This document shows positions 1 to 10,997 of a DNA stretch of 64,000 nucleotides, one piece after another; the first letter of the stretch is position 1; each line of letters starts with the position of its first letter. The notes below the pieces were generated by a model that was not told where the DNA came from, did no database searches, and saw nothing but the letters and a program-made list of their open reading frames with translations. Origin of the DNA: Dermacentor variabilis (taxonomy: Eukaryota; Arthropoda; Arachnida; Ixodida; Ixodidae); assembly GCF_050947875.1 (NCBI RefSeq), contig NW_027460291.1, positions 24,899,868-24,963,867 on the forward strand, written 5' to 3'. The position numbers and the translations under genes are program-made.

Positions 1-350
1 TACTATGCCCCTTTCCAGTGTTATGCATCCACCTTGGCCTCTGCTAACTGCTGCTACGGTCCTCACACCGGCGCGGCCTGACAAGCCAAGAGTGTGCTAG
101 CATCATGTCTCCGTAGGACTTACATGCTAACAAAGCCATGCAGGACTATAGCTTCTTTGCAGACTTCACATGCAAGCATCAGATATATGCCCAGTCCTGT
201 CTTGCCATTGTATGAAATGTTTCTTTGTTCATTGAGCCTTCATGTGTCTCTCGAGACCTGAGATTTATAAACTTCACAAAAGATTTGGGAGAGTTTGCAT
301 GTATACAAATTAAACACCACCTCAAGGTACAGGTACTACATTGCTGAACC
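1..350. other. No gene or recognisable element
   Basis: I see no coding exon, structured RNA or terminal-repeat element here. It should be part of POFUT1 intron 3 or sequence further downstream, because the gene runs off the left edge on the minus strand. Confidence 0.4.
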
Positions 351-906
351 TAATGTTGAATTCCAATGGCGGAGTCGGAGCAGCCGACGGACTCTGCGAG
401 CGAGCACTCGGCTCTGGCATAGGACAACGGCTCCAAATCCGCGAGTGGAACACAACCTGCACCGCCGGAGCAAGGCGGAAGCGGAACTTCTATCGCCGAG
501 TTACCCAGGATGCCTTGCGTGTTGTCATTTCCTTCCACTGTTTGCACCCAGCACCGCCGCACCAGTCACTTGTCTCTTCAGCACCGTTCACCTGTTGTAT
601 TTTTAAAAGTGCGGAATGGATATCTTGCCAAGCGTGCAGCAGCTTTTGCTTCCTCGCGAGTCGTGACCAGTGGCGCCTGCCAGCAGACAAACGTGGTAAA
701 GGAAATACGTCACACACAGTTCCGGTCCACTCCGCCGATTTTGGTGGAGCATCTTATTCTGCTCCACGGAATGACTCCCGCACTGAATCCACTCCGACTC
801 TCTCATTGGAACACCTTACTCCCGCCCTCACTCTGCCATTGGAACAGACTTGCTCCGAAACGAGCAGAAAAACTTGCTCTGACTCCGCCATTGGAATTCA
901 ACATAA
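351..906. mobile_element. 550-bp non-autonomous TIR element (PIF/Harbinger-like MITE)
   Basis: The left end (354-383) and the reverse complement of the right end (874-903) match over about 30 bp with one internal mismatch, both beginning TGTTGAATTCCAATGGCGG. Each end is bordered by TAA (351-353 and 904-906), a 3-bp target duplication. No transposase is encoded; the overlapping long frames have no recognisable domain. Inside, the CATTGGAAC / CTCCGACTC motifs recur several times near the right end, as subterminal repeats often do. A 3-bp TAA duplication suits PIF/Harbinger, but the superfamily is inferred from the duplication only. Confidence 0.7.
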
Positions 907-1002
907 CTTTACTTCTACATTCATTGTTTCCAAGGACAGCCTCCATTGTTAACAATCCAGATTTTTTCCTAACTTTCATACAGTCGTTTCATACAGATTA
1001 AT

Positions 1003-2620
1003 ATGGATGAGATAGTTCAAGTGGCTGAGGAGTTCTATAGAGATTTATACAGTACCAGTGGCACCCACGACGATAATGGAAGAGAGAATAGTCTAGAGGA
1101 ATTTGAAACCCCACAAGTAACGCTGGAAGAAGTAAAGAAAGCCTTGGGAGCTATGCAAAGGGGGAAAGCAGCTGGGGAGGATCAGGTAACAGCAGATTTG
1201 TTGAAGGATGGTGGCAGATTGTTCTAGAAAAACTGGCCACCCTGTATACGCAATACCTTATGACCTCGAGCGTACCGGAATCTTGGGAGAACGCTAACAT
1301 AATCCTAATCCATAAGAAAGGGGACGCCAAAGACTTGAAAAATTATAGACCGATCAGCTTACTGTCCGTTGCCTACAAAATATTTATTAAGGCAATCGCA
1401 AATAGAATCAGGAACACCTTAGACTTCTGTCAACCAAAGGACCAGGCAGGATTCTGTAAAGGCTACTCAACAATAGACCATATTCACACTATCAATCAGG
1501 TGATAGAGAAATGTGCGGAATATAACCAACCCTTATATATAGCTTTCATTGATTACGAGAAAGCGTTTGATTCTGTCGAAACCTCAGCAGTCATGGAGGC
1601 ATTACGGAATCAGGGTGTAGACGAGCCGTATGTAAAAATACTGAAAGATATCTATACCGGCTCCACAGCCACCGTAGTCCTCCATAATGAAAGCATCAAA
1701 ATCCCTATAAAGAAAGGCGTCAGGCAGGGAGATACGATCTCTCCAATGCTATTCACAGCGTGTTTACAGGAGGTATTCAGAGACCTGGATTGGGAAGAAT
1801 TGGGGATAAAAGTTAATGGCGAATACATTAGTAACTTGCGATTCGCTTATGATATTGCCTTGCTTAGTAACTCAGGGGACCAACTGCTATGCATGCTCAC
1901 TGACCTGGAGAGGCAAAGCAGAAGAGTGGGTCTAAAAATTAATCTGCAGAAAACTAAAGTAATGTTTAACAGTCTCGGAAGAGAACAGCAATTTACAATA
2001 GGCAGCGAGGCACTGGAAGTCGTAAGGGAATACATCTACTTAGGGCAGGTAGTGACAGCGGATCCAGATCATGAGTCGGAAATAATCAGAAGAATAAGAA
2101 TGGGCTGGGGTGCGTTTGGCAGGCATTCTCATATCATGAACAGCAGGTTGCCATTATCCCTCAAGAGAAAAGTGTATAATAGCTGTGTCTTACCAGTACT
2201 CACCTACGGGGCAGAAACCTGGAGGCTTACAAAAAGGGTTCTACTCAAATTGAGGACGACGCAACGAGCTATGGAAAGAAGAATGATAGGTGTAACGTTA
2301 AGGGATAAGAAAAGAGCAGATTGGGTGAGGGAACAAACGAGAGTTAATGACATCTTAGTTGAAATCAAGAAAAAGAAATGGGCATGGGCAGGACATGTAA
2401 TGAGGAGGGAAGATAACCGATGGTCATTAAGGGTTACGGACTGGATTCCAAGGGAAGGGAAGCGTAGCAGGGGGCAGCAGAAAGTTAGGTGGGCGGATGA
2501 GATTAAGAAGTTTGCAGGGACGGCATGGCCCCAATTAGTACATGACCGGGGTTGTTGGAGAAGTATGGGAGAGGCCTTTGCCCTGCAGTGGGCGTAACCA
2601 GGCATGATGATGATGATGAT
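1003..2620 (+). pseudogene. RTE-like LINE, 5'-truncated and inactive reverse transcriptase
   Basis: A reverse transcriptase of the RTE type (the family often mis-annotated as craniofacial development protein 2-like in arthropods). Visible blocks are the KGDAKDLKNYRPISLLS region, the FIDYEKAFDSVE motif A, the KKGVRQGDTISPMLFTACL motif B and the C-terminal RKVYNSCVLPVLTYGAETW region, ending at the stop near 2597. The endonuclease domain is absent, so the copy is 5'-truncated. Two lesions are visible: a one-base frameshift near 1215, where frame 1003-1227 passes to frame 1260-2597, and a change of the catalytic FADD box to FAYD (TAT at 1848-1850 in place of GAT). The 3' end is a short ATG/TGA microsatellite at 2604-2620, typical of RTE tails. 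The Tigger-like element at 2622 begins immediately after it. Confidence 0.85.
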
Positions 2621-4041
2621 ACAGTCGAACCTTGCTATAGCAAATTTGAAGCTGCCACAAAAAATACTTTGTTATATCTAATATTCCTTATAAAAGTACA
2701 TACTAATACAGACGACAAAAAATTCAAGGTTGCGTCTATTTGACAGAAACACAAGCGTTATGCCATGCATCAGTATTGCAAGTCAGCCAGCAAGGGTAGT
2801 ATCCTCGGTCATTCCCTTTCAGAGATAAAATTGCTTCCCAACATTTCGCGCAACTAGCAATTGTCTTGTCGGTGTCAATGGCTGGTGACAGTATTCTCCT
2901 GGCCTTGTGCCAAGCATGCTGTCCAATATGACCGGGAAGCCGCTGCACCCACGTTATTGCCAAGACTGGCCACTCAATGCTGGGTGACCGATTCCAGCGA
3001 TACCGGTTATGTGGTGGCCATTTTTGTAAGATGGGCATTTTGTCTTCAAGAATAAATATTTTACGTTTCTTCTTCGAGGTACTCATCCTTGGAATGATAC
3101 ACCAAAGTGACTGGATGAGTAGAAACAGGAGCCGACTAGCAAGCGCGCAAGGCATCCAAAACGAAGAGACAAAGAGTGACCCCAACTCCATGACACATGA
3201 AAAGCAGTCCTTGTCTTAGTAGCGTCACCGGGTGTCAGGTTAATGAAGTGAAGTGCAGAGACCTCTGCAGCTACTAAAGAGTGGCCCTGCCGACGTGCCA
3301 CCGGTAGCCACCGGCAACCTGCAAGCAGCAGCAACGTTACTTAAACGAGCGGCGGGATGTTTGAAGAAAGGAGGAAATAAGTACACGACTGCGGCAACGC
3401 TTCGCTGTGCTCCCTCATGGGTTGCAGAATCAAGCATCTTTCCCTTCTTTAGATCACTATCATCAAGAATCGCATTGCCGGCCTGCTCAATGGACTCGGG
3501 GGATGCCTCAATGCACGTGTGGCGTCTAGCGCCTCTTCCTCTTCACAATCACACTCTCTCTCGACCGGCTCAAGGGACCCAGGGGATGCATCAATGCACG
3601 CTTAGACACACGTGGACAAGCATCGTCCCTCCCTACTCTCTGTGCCAACGGCACTCTGTGCAAACCTTGCTGTCGCCGGGGCGTGTTGCGCCGTGCTTAT
3701 CTGCATGTTGCGGCGGCAGCACTCTACGGAAACCTCACTGTTGCCGGGGCTACTACGTGCGCGCCAAGCACAATGACACCGCTTCATGCTCTGTCGTCTG
3801 TGGGGCATCCGTACGAGATGGATACAACTGCTGATCACGCTAGAATAACAAAATTTGGGGCAAAAATCCAATAGGTGGTCGGCGAAGGGATTTCGTTATT
3901 TCCAGGGTGTCTCCCGCTGCCACTTTGTTACATAGAGGTCACAAACACATGTGCTTCTATGGAGTGATGGTGGGGAATATAAAAACTGGAATATCGAGGA
4001 ATTAATTGTATGGAGATTTGTTATAGGCAGGTTTAACTGTA
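2620..4041 (-). mobile_element. Tigger/pogo-like DNA transposon remnant (copy 1)
   Basis: The ends are diverged inverted repeats: CAGTCGAACCTTGCTATAGC from 2622, and the reverse complement of the right end up to 4039 reads CAGTTAAACCTGCCTATAAC. TA dinucleotides border both ends (2620-2621, 4040-4041). The CAGT-type terminus and TA target site are those of Tigger/pogo elements of the Tc1/mariner superfamily. At 3021-3086 on the minus strand lies a relic of the transposase N-terminus. The rest of the 1.4-kb interior carries no transposase I can recognise, so the copy is internally deleted and non-autonomous. It inserted at the tail of the RTE-like LINE. Confidence 0.75.
3021..3086 (-). pseudogene. 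Relic of CENP-B-type helix-turn-helix from a Tigger transposase
   Basis: The minus-strand frame reads MSTSKKKRKIFILEDKMPIL, which resembles the start of CENP-B/Tigger DNA-binding domains (a basic K-R-K stretch followed by T/F-L-E-D/E-K-hydrophobic-I-L). The frame is a small part of a longer open frame (2736-3191) whose remainder is not recognisable. The position inside TA-flanked CAGT-type termini supports the call. Only the first part of the domain is left. Confidence 0.55.
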
Positions 4042-5608
4042 GGTATATAAATATATATATTCAGTATTTCAAGCCTCTGAACAAGCATAGTAATGATAAA
4101 GAAGCTGTCATTTCATCTTAGCAGGATATTTGCACCATACTGGCCCTCAGCACTTTAGCCTGTGTACAATACGTATGATGCCATATATATTAAATAATTA
4201 AACTGCTTGCAAACTTAGCAAAATAAGCCACCGTAATCGCGCTTAGGTAGGTGGTACATATACTGCTGCTGTTGACATGTATATAAGTGCTTTAAACGAT
4301 TCTTTGTGTATTTGGAATGCAGAGTTTACGAGGAAAACAAGTAAGGGTTTAGCCTTATCGAAACTTTGTCGTTTCCAGCGTAAGGAAGAGGATTCGTTTT
4401 TAATATAACAAAGTCTACGTCAACCTCTAGCATATAACACATGTGCAGGCTGTCAGCTTATATAGAGTACATTGTTCCCTTCATAAACATTTAGGCAACA
4501 ACAGTACTAAGCGCTGTCCAAGCTTTAAAAAAAGCTCGCTAATGTACACTTGTTTCCGAACTTATCCGGTGCACTGTAAGCGGTAGTGCATTTCGCATGC
4601 TACCCAGCTGTGACGGGTGATGTAATGGCGGCCGTCATAGCAGACAACACGGATGTCCTCACCCTCAGCGGCGCACATGGGCATCAAGGCACCCTAACGC
4701 GGACATGTATGGCAGCGACTGCATGTTTACAATAACACCTTTTTGAACTAACAGTGGCCTAGCATCACCTTGAAGGTGCTATCTCAGTCAGTTCTAAAAA
4801 AAAATTATTGTGCTGGCACTTTTTTCTTTCCCTACAGAACAAATACCTTTTGTTTCGCACTACAGTGGCTAGTAGTACAAAAAAGTTAGAGGACGCTTAA
4901 GCTTCACCTCTAAGAGTGGAACACAATAGCATTCAAAGACCCGTGACTTCTTTTCATGCTTCCTGGCAACTGCAGCTTATTTAACCATAATGTTTACCAG
5001 AAAACGCTGGCGGCGAACGCTATGCACGAAGGCAAACTTTCTGGTAGAAACACGGGCTTTTGCATGGGTCAATCTCCTGTTATTGTTTCGAACTTTTAAT
5101 ATTTCAGTCTGAGAAGAGCCAACATTAAAAGATATGCACTGTTGGTATTTTTTTTTTCCCATTACACTTGTTTGTAGGCTGCCGTTCTCAAAATTCCGAG
5201 GAATAACTTTGTAAAGAATGAAAGACAAGGTATGAGCAACTTTCGTGGTAGAAGAGTGATTGGGTATGCGTGGTTTGGAATTTGGTTCGAAATTCTTTTT
5301 TGCCGAAGCTGGATGCTGGGCACCAGACCCTTATTGCTCTCGCGTTAATATCTGCGACAATCACAATTTAGCTCACTTACTGCCATATGCTCAAATTCGC
5401 ACCAGTGCTTTAGACTTGGTGTTGTGCATTATGGAGTTCCCAACTACATGAGTCATAAAGATCGATTTCTATCTAGCTTCTAATTCTAATCTTTCAAAGT
5501 GTTGCCATGGTATGCTCAGCCGCATAGTTCTCTTACAGGCATATGTTTACTTTGTTTACTTGTAGCCTCTTGCAAATAGACAATAATGGAATATGTGCAC
5601 ATCTTATC
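4042..5608. other. No gene recognised
   Basis: AT-rich sequence inferred to lie in POFUT1 intron 3 or downstream. The longest open frames (for example 4977-5228 minus) have no recognisable domain and look like chance frames. I saw no terminal repeats. Confidence 0.4.
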
Positions 5609-6036
5609 TTATACCCCATCACACTGGATGTTTTAATGTCATCAGATTCAAATGACATTCGGCGCAACGAATGCCATTCAACCTGTGGTGGTGCTACACA
5701 GGAAAAGTTGATGTCATTCGATCATGATATCAATGGCGATCACAAAAAATTTGGCAAGAAAAGTAGAGCAAGGTATGTGTATAGCGTCTTAAAATTCAAC
5801 CTATTTATTTTAAAATAAATGTGAGGCATCACTTCACCAGAATAATACTCGCATAAACCTTCAATTTCAGAATGTCTGGCCACCATAAGCCAAGATAAGC
5901 CTTAGCCAGCCTAGTAGTCATAGCCGATAAATTGAACACTAACCATATGACTGACATGGCAGCGCTGAATGACGGTGCTCAGTTGAAGCAGGCAAAGCAG
6001 TAAGTTGCTGTGTACTTTGCATTGCAAGCAAAGTAC
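5609..6036 (+). mobile_element. MITE fragment, CACACTGG-end family (copy 1)
   Basis: It begins with TTATACCCCATCACACTGGA and continues with AATGACATTCG-type motifs that also occur inverted. The segment is homologous, in inverted orientation, to about 15970-16340. Shared landmarks are GGTGGTGCTACACAGGAAAAG, GATATCAATGGCGATCA, GACATGGCAGCGCTGAA and GGCCAC(C/T)ATAAG. The homology stops near 6036, so this copy is truncated and lacks the other terminus. No coding capacity. Confidence 0.65.
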
Positions 6037-8467
6037 ACTAATCTGAGGAAGAAGCTTGATAATATGCAGCAGCAAGATGCAGTAATGAAATTCAGCAGCG
6101 CATCTCCTGTCACAGTACGAGCACCAATGTGCCTAATAAGTGAACTGGCAGGTTTTCAGAGCTATTTCAGACGTGCCTGAGGTGATTTGAGCCCTTGGGG
6201 GCAGTAGAAGGCATGCATTCATTTTTTCAGACTTCCCAATTTTCCGGACGTTTTCGCAGCCCCTAGGGGGTCTAAAAAATTGGATGCTGACTGTATGCAC
6301 TTTTTTTATGTGCAGGCTGGCCAAAAAACCTGCAGTGAAAATAAGACGATGTTGACCAATTATCTGGACATTTTTCACTCATAATGGGTACACAAGTGAG
6401 AAACCAAGCAAGTTGCAAAATTCCAAGGTGAAGGACAATTTTCTGAAATAATATATTGCTATGTATCTGACTACTACCTACATAATGCTACAATCAGCTG
6501 AATGAGAACCTTTTCTTTCACATGCAAAAATCACAAAATCATCTTTTGGCAGCAACGGAATGTGTGGATTGCGCTTTGCCGCAGTTTGGCATGAAAGATG
6601 AAGCAGTCCTAGCTCTTTATTTGGCACTACCACACACCATGTGGCTTGCTGAAATTTCCACCTTATTCTCACACAGACACTCTACTGTCACGAGGTAAGC
6701 GATGGTACACAGGCACACACACTGGTACAAATGACGAACAGAAAGAATCTAAGTCTTCAATCGACAACCTTGCGCCTAAAAGCAACTCCGGTAATTTCTA
6801 TAGATGTACTGTTCTGTGTTGTACACTCTCCTAGGCATATTGTTGAACATGATGAGACAACAGATATATGAACGAGACAGATGCATTGAAAGTCCAGGTC
6901 TGTTTAAAGTGATACACAATTGTGAACCTTACTAGTGGCATATCGTTCACAGTCATGTCGAGTTACTCTGAGCATTTGCGTAATGAGAATTAGTTTGCTA
7001 ATTAGGTTCACCTATGTGAAATTTTTAATTATTCCCCTAAGGTCATAAGTCCTCTCTAGAAAAAGTGAGTGTGTTAAAACACCAGCTGAAGTTGTTTCAA
7101 CAATGTTATCTTTAACATGGTTTTTCTTTGTGAAGAAAGTGTGTGGGGATAAAAAAAAATGGCATCAAATGCACTTGCGCTCTAAAAGAACAAAGCTTGC
7201 ATCTCCGTAAAAAAAAAAAAAGAAATCAGTCCATGGATTCAGGCAGTCTTTCTTGTCAAGATGGAACACCACCATGGTCGCAGAAGATTAACGATAGGCA
7301 GGCACTCAAAGTCGATGGAAACACTGTGGTTCCCTTTTATTTGCAGGGCAACATTCCAGGTGTGAAAACAAGCAGTCATGCAGCTATGTTTTCATATATC
7401 ACATGCTTTCTTCAAAGACCACGAGAGTGCCACATAAGAGATAACCTCGCAGACATCATTGGCTGTTGCTGAACATGACCTACAACTTTTCCTACAAAAT
7501 TTTCCAAACCATAACATTGAAGCTGTGTAAAACAGAAGTTTTTGCTTGAGCAAGTAGGCCAGCAGCCATTATTTTTGCACTGTCAGCCAGCAGGCAATAG
7601 AAGTTGAGTCAGGGATTACAAGTGTATGCTCAGCTGGTTGTGGCTCAATTGGACTGTGACATAACAAGTATAGAAGCAAATACACCTACTGTGCTTCCAA
7701 AGCCTTATCAATAAACCTCACAAATCATCACAACCTTCTGACTGAATTATTGCAGTAGCAGTGATGCATCCGTGCAGCTGCATTTGCAACTTGTACACTT
7801 GCCACATCCCTAGATGAGTCAGTTTCTGCATCGGGGAAATGCAAAATAAGTTCGTAAGACAAAAATTCAAGCAGATATTGCCACCCTGGAGTAAAAGCCA
7901 AGAAATGGCTGCTAGCAGAGCAGTGTAATGATGCCTATCCATAAATTCATTTTTTCGGACTGTTAAACTTTTTAGACATACCAATGACCTCATTTGAAAC
8001 CGAAAAATCAGCCCTCTAATTTCATAATTCAGAATCACATGCAAGTTCACCATATTTAGGTAATGCAGGGATTAAAATGCTTTTTACATAATAAGAATAT
8101 TAGAGATTATTCAATAACTTCCAAAGCCCTGACAAAGCCTGCTCAAGGACTACAGCCATATCATGCTGAACAGTTGAAAACATTCTTCAGCAATGCACAT
8201 ACGTTTATAACTGTTCAAAAGCAAAACAAAGACAAATAAAAAGACTTAGTGTACCAACCACGAATAACCTCCCTGACCAGCATCAACCCCCAAAATTTGA
8301 TAACTAGATTTTAGTAACTTGCAGAATGCACCAACCAAAGATGAAACTCAAGGATTTTATGCACTTCACTACATTTAAGAGAATTTAAAGCCTAGAAGAA
8401 AATTGCACTTTAACATTCAGGGGTCATCAACAGCCACTTACAAATCCAGGGCAGCAGCACTACTCAC
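6037..8467. other. Intronic sequence, no gene recognised (POFUT1 intron 3)
   Basis: It follows the splice donor of POFUT1 exon 3 on the minus strand. I looked for the next POFUT1 exon, which should encode the conserved GNPFGPFWD-type segment, and did not find it on the minus strand here. A short poly-A run lies at about 7209-7221. Open frames such as 7718-8053 minus show no domain. Confidence 0.45.
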
Positions 8468-8591
8468 CAGTGCGGTTTCCTGGAGGCCAAATGGAGGGTG
8501 CCAGATCTTTCATGAACCGCTCCATGATGATCACCCGGTGGTACTTCGCGAGCGGTTCCACCTTGAAGTATGTGTCAAAGGGCACCTGCAC
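8468..8591 (-). CDS. POFUT1: POFUT1 exon 3: GDP-fucose protein O-fucosyltransferase 1 (partial)
   Basis: POFUT1 transfers fucose from GDP-fucose to Ser/Thr in EGF-like repeats of Notch and other secreted proteins in the endoplasmic reticulum. This exon encodes 41 codons with the family blocks [16 protein letters not shown] and [15 protein letters not shown], closely matching the YFKLEPLQAYHRVI and FMEKLAPTHWPP regions of the vertebrate enzyme. The acceptor is the AG at 8593-8592, preceded by a pyrimidine-containing tract. The donor GTGAGT occupies 8467-8462 after ...AAC CGC ACT G. The exon ends in phase 1, so the next exon must start with two bases of a Gly or similar codon; it is not in the window. 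A 161-bp MITE sits 125 bp upstream of the acceptor in intron 2. Confidence 0.92.
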
Positions 8592-8715
8592 CTGGAAGGT
8601 CACCAAGGCACACAAAGACCCCAAGGTACACGTCAGCAGGAAACATGCATTCTGTTCACATGGCACTTCCTCTATCCACATGTCCTCCTACAGTGGCATC
8701 ACGAAGTTGACCAGG

Positions 8716-8876
8716 GGGGTATTCTGTAAGAGTCCACCTAGTGGACTGTCCATCTCAACTGCCACTGATTGGCTGGGGCCGCTCGTCTCCTCCTCACTCA
8801 TACAGCTCCATCCAATCAGCAGATCAGCAGCGGCCGAAATGGACAGTCCCCTAGGTGGACTCTTACAGAATACCCC
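8716..8876. mobile_element. 161-bp MITE with 38-bp terminal inverted repeats
   Basis: The left end starts GGGGTATTCTGTAAGAGTCC, and the reverse complement of the right end matches it over about 38 bp with one mismatch (CCTAGTGG against CCTAGGGG). The interior is about 85 bp and non-coding. The ends are clean, but the target duplication is ambiguous because the left flank is G-rich. It lies in POFUT1 intron 2, close to the exon 3 acceptor. Confidence 0.75.
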
Positions 8877-8967
8877 TGTAGGAATAAGTACAATGTAACA
8901 ATACACTAACAACGCAGTAGCAATGCTTAACGAAGAGAGAGATTGAGCTAGTTGGTATTCCATGAGC

Positions 8968-9081
8968 AAACTTTTTTAGTGCACAGGAACAATGTAGAAA
9001 AAAATGGAAAAGACAAACATAAGGATAAGGTGTTTGTCTTTCCCACTTTGTGTTCGTGGTTTCTGCACACTAAAAAAGTTT
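8968..9081. repeat. Fold-back repeat, about 50-bp arms
   Basis: 8968-9020 and the reverse complement of 9031-9081 are related. Both start AAACTTTTTTAGTG and end with AAGACAAACA, with several mismatches in the middle. The loop is about 10 bp. No coding potential. It could be a small fold-back transposon or the remains of a head-to-head insertion. Confidence 0.6.
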
Positions 9082-9226
9082 GGACATTTGGAAGTGCTTG
9101 TAAAGAGATGTTCACTGCATCTACATAGGCTTCTCAAAAAAATTTATAGCGATAAATTTGTACTTCTGGGAAAACGTTGAACTCACTGTTTTTGCATTAA
9201 CTGCCTTCTGGTTGGTTTGTTGTTGT

Positions 9227-9786
9227 ATTTTGTGGGGATGCGTGACTGTCACGCGTCCCCTGATATGTTGTTTTCCCGCATAGCTCCCGTCTCCTGTAAT
9301 CCGGCTTCGCCACGTGGCCTGGTGCCCGCGGCGGTCGGTGTGGTTGCAGCGCAGTACGAAAGATGGCGCGAGTGCTGCGCTGCTAACGCCATCTAACGGC
9401 GGGGTTACTTGGGTGCGGAAAGGAAAAGGCGCTTTCTCCTTGGCTTGAGGTCGGCAAGCAGCGCGGACGTGCCACGCGTGCGCCGATCCATATTTCTGCG
9501 AGGCCGTCTCGCGTGGCCGCCTTCGAGCGCGCCACCGTTCGCGTGACCGTACGCGCGAACGACCAGGCGTTGGGATCCAACACGGGGCGAACACGTTCGC
9601 TCCCTATCCGGTTGCGGTGAATCCGACTTCCGCGATTTGTCGCGCGCCCATCGGCATGTTTTGGGGATAGCAACTCGGCTAGCAGGCATTGATCTATGAA
9701 AGGTGCAATAAATGCCCTTGTGATTGTTTGCACTACTGTGTTGTCGTTCCTTTGTCCCAAGAGCACGGGTGAGAACCCCACAATTT
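9227..9786 (+). mobile_element. Solo LTR (Ty3/gypsy-type)
   Basis: A 552-bp GC-rich unit from 9231 to 9782 begins TGTGGGGATG and ends GAACCCCACA, giving TG...CA ends with short inverted repeats. It is flanked by a perfect ATTT 4-bp duplication (9227-9230, 9783-9786). An AATAAA signal lies at 9707-9712, about 70 bp before the right end, which puts the LTR in plus orientation. There is no internal retrotransposon sequence on either side, so this is a solo LTR left by LTR-LTR recombination. The open minus-strand frames inside it have no recognisable domain. Confidence 0.82.
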
Positions 9787-9871
9787 ATGTGAGGCACTGT
9801 CCTTATTTCTTGTAATATTTGTGCAGTGGAAGTGATTGCTTTTCTTTAATTCCCCCTTTCATTATTGTTTC

Positions 9872-10490
9872 ACGAAGGTCCTTTAAAAATTATATTCTTT
9901 GGTTTTAAGTGCCAAAATCACAATATGATTTGTCTTCTTATGATATGACTAATAAAAATCGGGCCCTCAGTTTCCTTTCTTCTCATTCAATATGAATATG
10001 AGACGCCATAGTGGGGGACTCCAGAAATTTCGACCATCCCGGGATCTTTAACATGCCCCCAATGCACTGGACATGGGCATTTTTGCATTTCATCCCCATC
10101 GAAATGCAATTGCTGCAGCCAGCATTTAATCACGCAACCTCGTGCTTAGCAGCGCATCACTTTAGCTGCTAAGCCACCGCGACAAGCCTAAAGGGGAGGC
10201 GTGGGCCACAATGGGTTGCACGGTTCAGTGTGGGTTTGTAAACACTGCTGCTTATATGAACGCTTGTAAAAACAAACAGCGTTAAACAACAGGGCTCAAC
10301 AAGAAGAAACAAGACGATGCACTGTCTTTTTATTTTGTACTGTTTTTAGCGCTGTTTGTTTTTTCAAGTCACGCACCACACTCTTATATCGAAATGCAGC
10401 CTTGGCTGGGGATTCAATCCTACGATCTCGTGCTTAGCAGTGCAACACCATAGCCGCTGAGCCATCACAGTGGGTACGAAGGTCCTTTAA
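9872..10490 (-). mobile_element. Composite tRNA-derived SINE insertion with 15-bp target duplication
   Basis: The perfect repeat ACGAAGGTCCTTTAA borders the block at 9872-9886 and 10476-10490. Read on the minus strand, a tRNA-like head (10475 down to about 10393) has the GTGATGGCTCAGCGG box A region and an A/GATTGAATCCC box B. It is followed by unrelated sequence and then a second tRNA-like head and full body (about 10190 down to 9887). The body ends with the typical tick SINE tail resembling GGTTTTAAGTGCCAAAA. The second body is broken by about 50 bp (9935-9985) related to the element at 15297. At 10264-10374, AAAACAAACAGCG motifs form another short inverted repeat. I believe this is the ixodid tRNA-SINE family called Ruka, but the name is from memory. 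Confidence 0.72.
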
Positions 10491-10997
10491 GAACCTGTAT
10501 AAGTAATAAATAAACAAATATAAAATTATGTTTAGTCAGCTGCCCTTTGACAATTACAGTTGAACCCACTTATAACAATGTTCAAGTGCCGCGAAAATTC
10601 CGTTGTTATAACTGGGTTGCATGAAAAAATCAAAATAGGGGGACGGCAGAGCTGATGTGAGAAAACTATACAGGCGGGGAGGCCACTGCCCCTACCCACT
10701 ACCTTCCTCCGCCCAGCTGCTGATTGTGTTCAGTCGTTTAACTGCTTCCTGGGCGCTCCAATCGCGTGTAACAAACCACAGCTGTTAGTGTTAAACAATG
10801 GCACTGCTACAACAACTGCAAACTGTAACTGCATGGGTGGCAAGCGATATGTGAACGCCACTGAAGCATTGCTTTGGTGGCCCCAAAAGGGGCCTTTTAA
10901 AAATTGTGAGAAGGCTGCCGTAGCAGCCTGTCAGCTCGAGAAATCCAGAAGAAACGCCGAGGAGAGATCGTCACAAGCATCTCACCACATACTTTTC

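Noticed and set aside
341..952. 203-codon plus-strand open frame
   Set aside because: It lies almost wholly inside the TAA-flanked MITE and has no domain.
3253..3834. 193-codon plus-strand frame
   Set aside because: Antisense to and inside Tigger-like copy 1, without similarity to any family I know.
6478..6672. Minus-strand frame considered as the next POFUT1 exon
   Set aside because: It has none of the conserved residues that follow WPP in POFUT1 and no suitable splice signals in the required phase.
9121..9797. Three overlapping minus-strand frames of 130-157 codons
   Set aside because: They fall within the GC-rich solo LTR, where stop codons are rare.
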